Of a DNA stretch of 64,000 nucleotides, positions 1-11,640 are shown piece by piece. The stretch comes from Massospora cicadina (Eukaryota > Entomophthoromycota > Entomophthoromycetes > Entomophthorales > Entomophthoraceae): assembly GCA_022478985.1 (NCBI GenBank), contig JAKSZP010009576.1:1-64000 (forward strand), given 5' to 3'. The translations under genes were made by a program, and so were the position numbers. Under the pieces are notes generated by a model. It did not search any database, was not told where the DNA came from, and saw only the letters and a list, made by a program, of their open reading frames with translations. Within the stretch, counting starts at the first letter, position 1, and each line of letters begins with the position of its first letter.

Positions 1-1915
1 CATTGTTGCAGATTCCGTGAGCAGCATCACCCAGTTGATGAAGCGAGGGGGTAGGCGGAATTGATGGAGGCAGGCCCTTAGGTATTCCTAGTTTACTCTA
101 TCATAGGCCTTTTTTTTAGTACTAGATGGTCTATCGTAGGCCTTTTGTTGGTTTAAGAATACAAGTGCCCCAGAGGCCGTGGACTGACATACATTAGCCA
201 CAGAGTGCACGTTATCCCAAATTGACCTTCTGGGGATGAAACTAAATTGTTCTGGGGAGATGGTGGCAGATGCTACAGTCCCTAATTGGTTAGCCATAAT
301 TTTTGTTAAAACTTTGGTGTCTGTGTTTGTTAGAGAAATGGGGCGTCAGTTGGCTAAGTCAGGCTTATCCCCTTTCTTGAAGAGTGTGACAGTAAAGGCC
401 TCATGTCCTCCTGGTAGGAGGCGCATTTCCAACAGGCTTTGGTTAAGTGAGGCAAGCAGAAGTGGAGATATATTTGAAATATTTTTTGTAGAACTCATAT
501 GGAATGCCATCTGGGCCTGGGCATTTTTGGTTTGGCGCACCGTGAATGGCTGTCCATAATTCTTTCAGAGTAATTAAATTCATTATTTCCAGGTATTGGA
601 AAATGTTGCGGATATGAGCTCAGTTGAGGAATTCTGCCACTTTGGCTGGCTGAATTGGTTCAGCTTGGTACAACTCAGAGTAATATTTTTTCATTTTGAT
701 TGCCACTTTGGCTGGTGTATCCACAATAGAATTATCCGATCTTTGCACCTGTGTACAGGCCACGCTCTGGCATGGTGCAAAAAAAATTTTAAAGAAATAT
801 GCGGTGCACTTGTTGCCTTTAGTGATGCGTGTGGCCCAGTATTGGACACAAACCTGATGTTTGTGTTGCCTTTCGAGTGCGTTGAGGTGGGCAGCTGCCT
901 CCGCCCACTTCTGGCCCCATGCAGGGCTGTATCCTGTAGCTGGAATGTTGGACTCCAAGTGTGCCAGTTCTGCCAGAGTGCGTGAGATAACCGCCGATGT
1001 GGCTCATGAGCATCTGGAGGAGAGATGGCGAGAGTGGCGGATGGTGTCCTCTTTGAAAGTTGCCCATGTGGAAATTGGGTCCGCGCAAAATGGTGCAACA
1101 AACTTTTTTGCAAAAGTTGCCTCTTCCACCCACATGGAAAATCCTGGTGACGCGAGCTCGGGGGGGCGGATTTTGTACCAATGTGGGGCCTTAGCAACTG
1201 TGACAGGTAGGTGGTATGTTATTGAGACCAGTCGGTGGTCAAAGAATTCCATTTTTGTTGTTGTGAAGTGGGAGATGTGGGGTTGAAATTCTGCCGGCGT
1301 TATAATAAGGTTGATGTGGGTCATGGACCTTAATTGGCCGTTGTAATTGTGGGGACGCGTCATGTTTTTGAGCAGCGGGGCATGTCACAGCAGTGCATCC
1401 ATTAACCCAAGGGTGTCCTTTAGAACGTGTAGTTCTACGTGACCCTGTGGGGCATGGGGTGAGGGAGGCCATCAGTCCGTTGGTGAGGTTAGCCAACAGT
1501 TCATGTCACTGACTAGGAAAGAATCAGGGGGTAGTGGGAGGGATTTGACCAATGAGAAAAATTCCTGATGCTCGTGTGCACCATTTGGGGCATAAATGTT
1601 GACAATTGCATGCACTACATCAGCCCACAAGAAGGTGACAATGAGCACTCGGCCATTTAGGAATGTTTCTGAGGAAACAAATTTGAAAAAATTATTTTTC
1701 CAAGTTTACACCCCACAGTGCTTCGATCAAAAGGATAGGGATGGGAGGAGTATTGTTTTCCAAGTTTTTTCGGAACCTCATGGACAGTGGGACTCCTGGA
1801 TGGCCAGGATATCCACGGGTAAATTGTGTTGTAAAAAACTCAGTTTCCTAGCCTGGGATGGGGAGGCCTTGAGTCCGGCGATATTCAACATCCCTAAAGT
1901 GAAGGTTTCCCCCAT
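1..1915 (-). pseudogene. LINE ORF2: APE endonuclease plus N-terminal reverse transcriptase, broken
   Basis: In the family, ORF2 nicks target DNA and primes reverse transcription from the nick. The chosen Met is near 1915, followed by MLNIAGL and DILAIQESH; VVHAIVNIYAP and SDMNCW follow at about 1600-1490, as in APE-type endonucleases. After a linker the RT fingers read LFKKGDKPDLAN (about 350-385), ISPEQFSFIPRRSIWDNV (about 190-260) and FLNQQKAYDR (about 140-170). Motif A should carry a catalytic Asp in FLD; here it is Asn. Several stops and frame changes break the protein. The palm and C terminus lie outside the window. Confidence 0.78.
97..146 (-). repeat. In-frame duplication inside LINE RT motif A
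   Basis: A 17-bp segment at 97-113 recurs at 130-146 with one mismatch and a period of 33 bp. In translation KAYDR appears twice, separated by an in-frame insertion (PSSTKK). It sits next to the catalytic Asp position and would distort the polymerase active site. It is probably a replication-slippage event after the element died. Confidence 0.6.
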
Positions 1916-2132
1916 CACACCTTAGGTGCGAGGGGGTGGGCCCTCAGGCCCACCAGCCTCTTCTAGGTCCCCACAGGCTTTCACAGCAGCGCAGGTGTTA
2001 GCAGCAACACTATCAGAGTTTTTGTTGGTCTTTGTGGATTGAGTCACGTTGGCTTTGGCCTTCACTTTTTGTTTTCTTGATGTCAGACAAATTTTTATTG
2101 GTGCGGATGAGTTTGGTGCACCATTGAGTGGG

Positions 2133-3333
2133 TCAAAAAAAATTTTCAGTTGGGATAGGTCCCAAGTCAGTTTTGACTGGATCTTGGGTGCAACGATTGG
2201 GTGAGATTGAGTCTCCCATCAGATCCTCAGATTGAGTGGCCCGCTCAGCATGGGCTTCCCAATCTGATTGGTTGATGGATTCCCAAGTTGCTTCCACCGC
2301 GAAGGTTTCCATGTCCTCCTGGCATTGTGAGTGTGGGATAGCGGTGGTGGCCTTGGCCATTTCCTTGGCCGCGGCCCTATGGGCCTGCTTAGCCTTCATC
2401 CATTCTTGTGGGGAGATAGGCTTTACCAATATGTAGCAGCCTTGTGCTACCCATGGGAAAGCCTCCTTAGTGCTTGCAGTTGGTTTGTAGTGTGCCTCTC
2501 CATTGGCCATGGCCGCTGAGGGGTGCTCTTGGAATGTGACACCCTCCTTGATGGGGCATGCATGCGCCTTGTGGCTGAACATGTCACAGTGGGTGCAAAT
2601 GGGGGGCACGCTGTCCTTGGTCACCCAGAATGGGTGGGTGGTATGCCCTGTGATATCAATAAAAGTGGAGTGCGGGATCTGAGTTAGGTCCTTTGCAATC
2701 TCCTCAGTTGGGGTCAGAACTGTGATGGCTTTGCTGGTGCTTGGGTGTGGCATCAGCATGAAGCGTTGCATTTTGAAAGATTGTATTTCGCCATATATGG
2801 CGAGACCATCTTTCAGGTATTGTTCAAAATGTCACATTTTACCGTAGTAGGCAAAAAGTCAAACGTGAGGAAAATTTGGTTTGATTTTGTCCATCTGGTG
2901 CATTTGGTTTTGATGACCCATTGCCCTTTGGGGAGGTTGACCACTACGCGCATTGCTGCAGCCTCATCTGCTGCTTTTTTGCTCTCAAAACCTAGGTCCA
3001 GCCAACTTCATGACATGGAGTGAAGTGCAACATACACCGCGGTTGGGAAAATTTTGTGTACATCTTCACAAAATTTTTCCCATAAGGCCATTTTTTGGAT
3101 GTCCAGATACACATGGACTCCAAATTCCACCGATGAAAGTGGTTGGGAGTGTGGCATGTTGATGTACTGGTTGCATCATGCTTGCCATGCGAGTATCTCT
3201 GGGGAAATCGTAACTGCCAGTTTTTTAAATTTTTGTCAATTCTGCTGGATTCTCCTGGGTGTTTTCGAACGTTGGAGGCCGCGGGCCTTCCACCTGCTCC
3301 TCTTACCTTGCTTGCCCAACTGCTCCCTACCAT
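2133..3333 (-). pseudogene. LINE ORF1, nucleic-acid-binding Gag-like protein, frameshifted
   Basis: ORF1 of such LINEs coats element RNA. A 212-residue open stretch (2771 to 2133) contains a CCHC zinc knuckle, ICTHCDMFSHKAHACPI, with C-x2-C-x4-H-x4-C spacing at about residue 60. Upstream, 3333 to 2992 is open in another frame, and the two are joined by frame changes at about 2780-2990. The part after the knuckle is rich in Ala, Glu and Lys. The ORF stops about 220 bp before the ORF2 endonuclease. Confidence 0.65.
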
Positions 3334-3359
3334 GGGCGCAGACTAATCTCCTCTGTGAG

Positions 3360-4324
3360 ATTATCAAACTAGATTCAGTCTTGAATTTAATAGGTTGCAA
3401 TAGTAATTGCAACGAGAAAGAAAAGTTTAAATATATCCCTATATTCACATATCAACTGCATAAATTTATTATTACAACTTATAATAAGTAGCATAAATTA
3501 CCTATAAAATATGACTTTTCTTTCCATTAGACTATAGTTTTTAACATAATATAATTGGCTGGAATTTGCAATCTATCTTGGAAGACTCAGCTATTATTAG
3601 CAATATTAGCATAAACTCAAAATGCTTAACAATTCTAAAACATATACAGCAACAGAACTAGAGATAAGCCATAGGCTGCCTTAATGAAAATTTTAGGAAT
3701 GATTGTACTTGTGCAAATTAAGTATATAATAGGACAAGTTACCATAATGTTATATGTGATAATATCTACATTTATGAACTAAGATTTTTTAAATGTGTCA
3801 TCATTTTAAAAATAAAATTATAAAAATCAAAATAATGACAATGTTAGATTGTTACTTATTAGTTTTATATAATTATTAATTAAAAAATAGATCATATAAT
3901 CTTCAGCTCTGATATAAAGAAATATAAAAAAATCTAGAAGTAAAATTTTTTTGCTTTTTAACTATAAATAGGTTTAAGTCTTGAGTGGTATTATATAGAG
4001 CTACTGGCTATATTCATAGATATATAAAATACTATAAAATACTATAAAAAGTAAAATTTTAACTGCTTCTATAGACAATAGAGAAATGGTTTTATAATAA
4101 GTAACATAATTTATACTAGCTAATATATAATATCATGTAAATTAAGTCATATAATGCTAAATGCTAAGAATGATTGTTTATTTTATATAGTTGGTAGCAT
4201 AAGCTGTAATCATAGTCATTATTTCTATACCCTTTTATAATTCTACTCTATTTAATGCTATAGAGTTTTTATCCTTGCCCCTGATCAATTGTATAAATAG
4301 GTTTTTGGGGTAAGTTTGTTTATT
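3360..4324. other. AT-rich intergenic DNA, no gene seen
   Basis: Strongly AT-rich DNA between the LINE and SINE copy 1. Both strands are dense in stops, and I see no RNA gene, LTR terminus or protein motif. It resembles the AT-rich DNA around the U1A/U2B'' gene and is probably host intergenic sequence. Confidence 0.5.
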
Positions 4325-4339
4325 GCTGTTATAATATTA

Positions 4340-4583
4340 TCTTATTTGAGGTGGGCTGACCTGGGGATGATACTGCACCAATTAGGGAAGTGAAGAAAAT
4401 GGGAAAGGAGGATAAAACTTGGAAAACCTCCATGCGCGGCATATGATAGTCCAGGAACTTCATAGACCACCTTTGCTATTTGCTATCTCAGTTCAGGGCA
4501 TTGGCGCACAAAACCAAAACAGTCAAAATTGTCCCCTATCCAAAGTCCATTACTGGGATCAAACTTGGGAGGCAGTGTTTATG
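4340..4583 (-). mobile_element. SINE copy 1, old, 5'-truncated
   Basis: It aligns along most of its length with the SINEs at 26685 and 27075. On the minus strand it starts within the tRNA-like head (box B region present, box A missing) and ends in the tail GAGGTGGGCTGACC (plus sense). A 15-bp target duplication GCTGTTATAATRTTA with one mismatch flanks it (4325-4339 and 4584-4598). Many sites that are CG in the other copies are TG or CA here, so this is an older copy. Loss of the head fits 5' truncation during target-primed reverse transcription. Confidence 0.8.
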
Positions 4584-4598
4584 GCTGTTATAATGTTA

Positions 4599-5386
4599 CT
4601 TTACTTATATAAATTTCATTAAGCTATTACATTGCATAGTTTAAAGAGAAAATATATAGTATTTGTGGCTTTTAACCTAAAATTATGGTTTTTAATATTG
4701 CAATTGGTAGTGGTCTTAAATTATACTAACTATATTGCTAAGTCAAAATTTTCTTTCCACTTGAGCTCAATTTTAAGAAAATTTTAACAAAGTTTAATTT
4801 ACCACTGCCAACTGGCCACGTCCATTACCAAATTGATATCCTCAGATCTGCAACCTGCTTCCCCACTGTGGGATAATGGTGATCCATACCCTAGCATTTT
4901 CTGCCCTGCGGGGAAGCACGTTTAGATGGGCTCAAATAGTCTGCCCCACTCTTCTGGCCAATTTTTCCCTCCATGAAACTTGCGCTTCACCTGGTGCGCA
5001 TCCACCTGACCCACCCTTTCCTCTCACCCTTCTTTGCTCCAACATTTGATTTTGTCTCCATGTCAACTTTGGGCGTTTATTACCATATGCTGACAAAGCA
5101 CTAATTAAAATGGCCATTGATGCATTTGCATCAGATGGCTTTATTAACTTTCACCCCTTTTAGGGGCTATTTTGATATTGGTTTTTTTAATGAAAGAGGA
5201 CGTTGCCACAGCAGAATTGACTCCTTTAATTTATAAAAACACCCCCATTTCAACCACTTGTACTCATCTCCCTTCTGATACTACCCTGGTGGTGTTACTT
5301 GCAAATCTCCCTTCACATCTACAACTTCAGATTCTGTATAACGCTTTGATGTCAGGGTTTTTGGCCTATGGCACACAGACCAACCT
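4599..5386. other. Intergenic DNA between SINE copy 1 and element A1
   Basis: The left half is AT-rich and the right half less so. Short open stretches exist on both strands, but none shows a known motif or a credible exon structure. The right end abuts the A1 5' LTR; I could not find a target duplication because A1 is followed by a second internal region rather than by empty target DNA. Confidence 0.4.
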
Positions 5387-6301
5387 TATAAAGTCCTAGA
5401 GACCAGTCCCTACGCTTGGATAGGTAGCAATACCCCTTCTGGACAAAAAGGGGCCCCAAGGTCCAAGTGGACCTCCTGTCGCAGTTAAGTGATTTGGTGC
5501 ATGTAGTAGATGAGTTCAGTGTGACCACTCTCCCCCTAAGGATAACCCATTCCCACTCCTTCCCCCCTCCTTAACACTGGTAAGTTTGATAGAGGTGGAC
5601 TGCAGAGAGTTTGTGCAAGCCAGGGGCCATGGGCAGGCCCCAGGGATCCCCCACTCCCCAGGCAAACCATGCCAAAATTTTGAAAAAATTGCCTGTGCCA
5701 ACCTTGGGGCCTGGTCTGCAAACTTCATCCTGGGTAGCCACTCCAGAATGGCCAGTGCCAAAAATCAAATTGGGGCACAATTTAGATTTTGGACCAGGCA
5801 TCAAATGTCTTGGACCAGTCACCTCAACTCTCCAGGATAGATCCAGGAAGTTTGTTTCATGTGAATACCCTAATAGAGAGTTTGGATCAGGTCCTGAATA
5901 ACATGGGCAAGCTGTCACAGCCCCCTGGAACAAATCCGGGAAATTCAAATTAGACAAGCAGGCCAACTCAGATGGCCATGGTACAGATCAGTACCATCAA
6001 CCTGGCTTGGGCCCAAAAATGTATAAAAATTTATAAATTTTTCATTTTTTGCCAGGACTTTGAGCATCTTCCCACCCCCTCCCCACCAGCCAACCAGATC
6101 CCATTGCCAACCCTCAATTGACCAATCCCAAAACACTTCCCCTAAGCAATTTTCCCAATTTATAAGGCAACTGCCCTGCCCATGGCCGTTGTAAGTTCAC
6201 TCTCTTATCTTCTCATGCTTTGTACCCAATAAACCATGTATACCCCGCTCAGCTTGTTGTGGCCTCCATCCGCCTTACTTTATTAATTAAAAATTCCACC
6301 A
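5387..6301 (+). repeat. Element A1 5' LTR
   Basis: It is homologous to 11638-12545 from about GAGACCAG onward to CCACCA at 6301. The first bases are ATA where the other LTR has TGTA. A TATA-like TTTATAAGG (6159-6167) and a polyadenylation signal AATAAA (6228-6233) place U3, R and U5 in the expected order. The U3 part contains a reading frame (HVVDE then CREFVQARGHGQAPG) that recurs in the LTRs of element F. Confidence 0.75.
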
Positions 6302-8245
6302 ATTGATCCGGTGAAGAGTGCTGCCACCCAGATCCTTATTCTAATGTTTGCCAACTGGATTATCCAGCCGATTGACACTGCCACTTGGCAGCAGATTTTT
6401 GAATATCATAAACCATCTCACCCTCAATGATGAACCTGCTTCCTTATTTGTTATCAAGAATCCATTTAATGTGAACCCTCCCATTTGTTCCACTGCTGGT
6501 TTTCTTGAAGCCGCTCCCCTGTTGGAGCAGCACTAGGGCACCTCTGCTCTGCTGCCCGTGGAGGCAGGACCCCTACCTGGTCCATCTGCTGATGGTCAAG
6601 CCCAACCATGGGGCCTGGAGCACCCCATTCAGGGGGAGCTCAGCCCCAATGCTCTTCTCAGGTTCCATCCACTCTCAGCTCTCACCCCTGACTGTGTGGT
6701 GGCTCTTGTTCCACCCTCCTTTGGCACGCAAGCTTACTCATTTTGAATCTAAAGGCCAGTAACCATGAAGCCTGGAGGAGTTGTCATCCTCCTTTTCTTC
6801 CCCGCCCTTGGGGGTTGCCCCTCACAAGACTTGCAGTTGCCCCATCATAACCATTTGGTTTACCTTGGTGGTCCTTCAGTACATCAATGAACTTTTGCTT
6901 CCCTTAGATCCCCAATAGAACCCCATTTATTCGAGTCGATTAGACTGCTGTGCCAATAGAATTTTAGGCTCTCCACTGTGTGCTCATGCACCCTGATTGA
7001 GAGCTCAGTTTAATTCTTATTGGCTGAATTTATGATATAATTAACTGACCAATTATCTCGGCTTTCTCTGCCTTCCTCACTGGCACTGGCAAAGGGTTGG
7101 CCTACGCACTTACTTTGAATGTTCGCTTCCTATGCAACCTGGTCTTTTCCTGCTGGTCAGCTGCCTTGTTCATCTGAGCTTGCCAACAGGCTTTGACAAA
7201 CTGATCCCCACACCACCAATCCCTGGAGACGATTGTCACCCCCTCAGTTAACATGATAGGGATTGAGATTCCCTCCATATCCTCTAATGAGGTGGCTGAC
7301 CAAGTCCTGGGCATTCTGGCGGAGCTCCAGGTGCGCTTTACTACTAATGGTGGGAAATCCCCGCCCCCCCTCTGATGCCCAGCAGAGTGTGGCTCTCCTC
7401 AACGCCCTGGATGTGGATACCTGCTGCTGGGTCAGGGGAGTGCTCACTCTTCAGCCAAATCTGGCAATTCTACCCCTCTTATTGTGCTGGTCACATCAGC
7501 GGTCCAGGCCCATGAGTCAAGACCGGTGCGCCTCCTCCATCTCTTTACATCGGGGTAGTCAGCTATGGACCCACCCTCCCTGATCAAAGCCTTTGCATTC
7601 CTGTCTCCCACTGTTCCAATCCCCTCCAAAATCGTCATCTCTGCTTTCCATGCTGCCTTGGACTCCACTGCGGCCGCTCATGCATTCTGGGACCCTCTCC
7701 CAGGGTCTTTAGAAATTGCTTTCTCAGTGGCCCGCTCAATTGGGGCCAGACCCATCCATGTCCCCATGCATGCTGTTGCAGCTCTTGAGGTACCACGTAC
7801 TGACCTCCCCCTCTGCCAGCAGTTGCGGTCAAGGGAAGCGCCCCCTGGGCCTGTGGCTCTTTACCCCCCTGTGTTCACCTCAGATATCCCTCTCTGGAGG
7901 AACCCTTTCCTGAAACATCCCCTGTCCCTACCCTTGATCCGGAGAATGACCCATTGGGCCCCAAAGTTCATAATCTGTTCTGCTCAGTGCAATTGTCCTC
8001 CTGGTTGCCTCCTGCTCCCCCTGGAGAGGGTGGAGCGGGTGTACACATCAAGCCCCGCCTCCCCATTTAATGCAGGGAGGAAGTGACTCTCTTATTTCAG
8101 CAACAAACCAGTCTGGCACCTCCTGAGCAATCTCTTCTTATGATGGGTCATGCCCCCTCCTCTGCTGCTCTATCTTGCTCTACCCAATAAAGAGGATCAA
8201 GCCTAATTTCTGTTTCCCGTTTCCTTCCCCTCAGAGATGGGTGAG
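6302..8245 (+). pseudogene. Element A1 gag region, degraded
   Basis: It lies between the 5' LTR and the protease. Early frames read ATQILILMFANWIIQPID at about 6330-6380; the A2 copy reads ADWIIRSIDPNTWWQIVNII. Further coding-like stretches occur at 7245-7450 (EIPSISSNEVADQVLGIL) and 7565-8086, which is open for 173 codons and rich in Pro and Ala. No zinc knuckle is seen, as is usual for Tf1-like Gag. The assignment rests mainly on position and on protein-level similarity between A1 and A2 near the start. Confidence 0.5.
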
Positions 8246-8249
8246 ACCA

Positions 8250-8510
8250 TGGTACAAGCCCTCTTCAAAATGGGAGCGGCAGATAATTTTATCAATCTCA
8301 GTGTGGCACGCTCCCTGGACCTGATGATGGAAGAATTTTCGTCTATCCTGGGCGCCTTATTGGAGCCTCTGAAGTCCTACAATAACTGACGCCCCTTGCA
8401 CTTTTCCATTCATGACTTTGGGTTTTGTGATCACTTCTTGGTAGTACAGGATTATCTCTATCCTGTAATTCTGGGGGTGTGCTGGTGGCGCCACCAGCAG
8501 GTCCGTAACA
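8250..8510 (+). pseudogene. Element A1 aspartic protease
   Basis: The protease would cut Gag-Pol. The frame reads ALFKMGAADNFINLSVARSL at about 8260-8320 where active copies have ALxDTGAxxNFIN, so the catalytic D-T/S-G is lost (K-M-G). Downstream, HFSIHDFGFCDHFLVVQ and YPVILGV match the flap and the C-terminal I-L-G motif. A TGA interrupts the middle. Confidence 0.6.
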
Positions 8511-8639
8511 ACCTTATGAGTAACTTTTGTTATTCACGAACCTTAAGCTGGGTGGAGAGTTTTTCCTGCTTGAAGCCCCTCCCCTGGGCACCTCTCTTGG
8601 CTCAATCTCCCCTCCCGGCCTTTCTCCATTAGACCTCTC

Positions 8640-9990
8640 TATGAACTTCCCATACTTCCTAGCCACTTACAAGACTATCTTTGATGTGTTGCTGGCATCT
8701 AAACTTCCCCAACATTCCGAGTATGACCTATCATTTCAGCTGACAGTCAACCTAAACAAAATCAAGTGCCCCCTCTACCCCTACACTGATGTTGAGGATA
8801 AGGCTTTGAGATTTTGGCTAGACGAGATAGAGAAGGGGTGGCAAAGTAAAAAATCTTCTCACGTCGCCTCCCCCAAAGTTTTCACTAGAAACAGATGGCT
8901 CCCTGTGCCCTTGTGTTGACTATGGCCATTTCAACAACATTACCATCACCAATCCATAATTCCTACCCTTAAAGCAAACCATCGCCTAGGATATCACTAA
9001 GTCCTGCATCTTCTCAAAGTTGGACCTGGTGAAAGCCTTCAATCAGGTGAGGGTGGCAAGGAGCAGGAGTGGCTTAAAGCTATCTGCACCCACCGAGGCC
9101 TCTTTCATTTTAGGGTGATGCCCTTTGGACTAAAGAATGCCCCAGCCACCTTCCATCGCCTCATTAATGATGTGCTGGGGGACTTGCGCTTCTCTTGTGC
9201 TGTTTCCTTAGAGATAATATTTTTATCCATTCCCCCACCCCAGAACAACATGCCAAGGACCTAGAAGCGAAGGTGGCAGCCCTCCTTAAGGAAGGACTCT
9301 TCGTGAAATCTTCCAAGTGCAAATTCTTCAGGGATGAGGTAACCTTCTTAGGCAACCTTGTCTTAGAGGATGGCTATGCTGTTCCCCTGTAAGCTTGAGG
9401 ATATCCAGTCATGGCCCACCCCAACTACGCAAAGTCACTTCACAGCTTCCTTAGCACTGTAAACTTTTTAAAGAAACTCTCCCCAACCATCACCCAACTA
9501 GCGACACCCCTCCACCCTCTCACAGAGAAGAATGTTCCTTTATAATTGATCCCACAAATGCCAGCAGGCCTTTGAGTCTATTAAGGGAATCTTCCTCACA
9601 GCCCCAGTCCTACATCATGCCAACACCTCTCACCCCTTTATAGTAGCTTGTGATGCCTCATCAGTTGCAGTGGGCGCCATGCTGCTACAAGAGCATGATG
9701 GGGTTAAACATTCGGTAGCTTATTTCTCCTGCATGTTCACTTCAACTGAGCAAGCGTGGCCTATATATGATAAGGATTTAGCGGCAGTGGCATGGTCACT
9801 CACCTACTGACGATACCTTCTGCAGGGTTCCCAGCATGAGATCACCGTTCAGACGGATCATAAGTCCTTGCTCTACTACTGAATATCCCAGAAACTGGGA
9901 TACTGGCAAACTTGCACCTACCCAGGTTCTATGTGGGTTTCACTTCAAGTATGAATTTATAAAGGGCCCCTTAAACATTTTGCCGGACAT
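8640..9990 (+). pseudogene. Element A1 reverse transcriptase and RNase H
   Basis: LASKLPQHSEYDLSFQLTV and DKALRFWLDEIEKGW (8690-8850) are the RT N-terminal arm typical of Tf1-like elements. KLDLVKAFNQVRV, VMPFGLKNAPATFHRL and EVTFLGNLV follow (9010-9370). The YxDD box is destroyed: the bases at about 9205-9220 read FLRDN or SLEII depending on frame. RNase H begins with FIVACDASSVAVGAMLLQ (about 9640) and continues through AYFSC to TDHKSLLYY (about 9870). At least four stops or frameshifts are present. Confidence 0.8.
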
Positions 9991-10269
9991 TCTCAGTTGA
10001 AATCCCCTTCCTGTCACAAGATGGTGGGGTGGACCCGCTAGATCTCACTACTTTAGTGCCCCCCTCCCAAATTCTCTCCTTGCCCCCCCTACAGTAGCTT
10101 TCTCCAACCTGGCCCCAGACGCCCCACTTCTCCTCCACGTCCTCACTTCCCAAACCTGTTTCCCAGAAGGAATATAGCTCTATGCTGACTTGGAGTCTAT
10201 GAGTCAGAAGAGAGCTCTTTATACTTTGCAGGATGGAACAATTTGGTTTTGTGATAGAGTTTAGGTCCC

Positions 10270-11640
10270 CCCTCACTATGGAGCTTTTTTATTGAGGAGC
10301 ATCATGTTCCCCGGACAGTTGGGCACCCCGGCATCAAAAAGTGTGTGGATCATATTAAGAAGACCTACAACTGGCCTGTGTCCTCAAAGGATATTCCCAC
10401 CTGGATTTCCCATTGTGTCACCTGTGCCTAAGCAAAATCCAATCGTTCTGGGAAGAAGAGGTTGTTACACCCTCTGCAGCAGGATGAGGCCCATGGACCT
10501 CAGTCTCAGTGGACTTTATCACGGAGCTCCCACCCTCCTGTGGCTCAGATGCTATTATGGTAGTTGTAATCAATTCACCAAGTTTGCGCTCTTTATCCCC
10601 TGCCTCTCAGCTATTACTGCAGTGGAGACCACAAATTTGTTTATTAACCATGTCTTTGCCATGTTTGGTCTCCCCAAAGAGAAAGCAAGTGATAGGGGGC
10701 CCCAGTTCACTTCCCAGTTCTGGTAGGAGTTTCTAACCCTCCTCAGCATTGACCTGCAGATCCACTGCCTACCACCCCCAGTCTGATGGGCAGACTGAGC
10801 GGGTGAACCAGGTACTGGAGCAGTTACTGCGCTGTTATGCGACGGCCTCGCAAGACACCTGGGCAAAGGATCTGCCCCTTGCACAGTTTGCGTACAACAA
10901 TTCCCTCCATTTCACAACCAATCTCTCCCCCTTTGAGGCCACCCTAGGATAAAACCCTCCTTCCAAATTGGTCTCCAGCTCTCATCAGCAGTTCCTGCAG
11001 CTGAGGACCGTGTAAGCTCACTCTGCAAGACACACAACCTGGTCCATGCACATCTAACGAAGTCCATCAAGGACTACAATAAGTTTGCCAATTGGAAGCG
11101 CCTCCCCAGACATGAGATCAAAGTCGGCTCCCTCATAATGTTGGATACCTGCAACCTCCCCTGGCTCCTACCCAAAAGCTAGCAGTCAAATGCTCAGAAC
11201 CCTTCAATATTGAGAAGGATTTAGGCAATGGTGCCTACTGTTTGCTACTTCCTGCGCACTGGAAGCAGCATAATGTCTTCCATACCTCCTTCTTTACTCT
11301 CTTTAAGTGGAAAAGGCCAACCTCTATAGAGACCATTGTTGTTCAGTACTCCCAGGAAGTGGAGGCGAAGGCTATCTTGGCTTCCCGGAGGTACCGCTGA
11401 TTAGTTCAATACCTGGTCACCTGAAAGGGCTACCCCTCATATGTGAACAGTTGAGTGCACGTGATTTTGAAAACTGCAAGGACTTGGTAGAGGAATTCCA
11501 CAATTCCTACCCTGCAGACCCCATCCCCCAGAATATTGCTGCCATACTTGCCATAAAACTCCCAGAGAGACACAAAAATTACGCCTTGGTCCATGCCCCA
11601 AGTGGGGAATCCTCCCAGCTTAAAAAGGAAAGAGTAGTGT
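10270..11640 (+). pseudogene. Element A1 integrase with C-terminal chromodomain
   Basis: Integrase inserts element cDNA; the chromodomain is thought to steer chromoviruses to heterochromatin. DDE residues remain visible: D in DFITELPPS (about 10510), D in ASDRGPQFTSQFW (about 10690) and E in [18 protein letters not shown] (about 10770-10830). The C-terminal part includes DYNKFANWKRLPRHEIK (about 11075-11120). A chromodomain follows at about 11350-11540 with VEAKAILASRRYR, LVQYLVT-KGYPSYV and DFENCKDLVEEFHNS. The open frame runs to the LTR at 11638. Confidence 0.82.

Larger units (their letters stand above)
1..3350 (-). mobile_element. LINE (Tad/L1-like non-LTR retrotransposon), 5' part, decayed
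   Basis: Two reading regions lie head to tail on the minus strand: an ORF1 with a CCHC knuckle (about 3333 to 2133) and an ORF2 with an APE-type endonuclease followed by reverse transcriptase (1915 to the window edge). This order is that of L1/Tad-type LINEs, common in filamentous fungi. The element continues beyond base 1, so most of the RT and the 3' end are not visible. Stops and frameshifts interrupt both ORFs, so it is a dead copy. The 5' end near 3350 is where coding-like, GC-richer sequence gives way to AT-rich DNA; I found no target duplication. Confidence 0.8.

Noticed and set aside
236..1286. Plus-strand open frames of 107 to 141 codons over the LINE
   Set aside because: They are antisense shadows of the LINE ORF2, whose endonuclease and RT motifs are on the minus strand.
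7635..7832. Minus-strand open frames over the A1 gag region
   Set aside because: A1 coding domains all lie on the plus strand and the minus-strand frames carry no motif.
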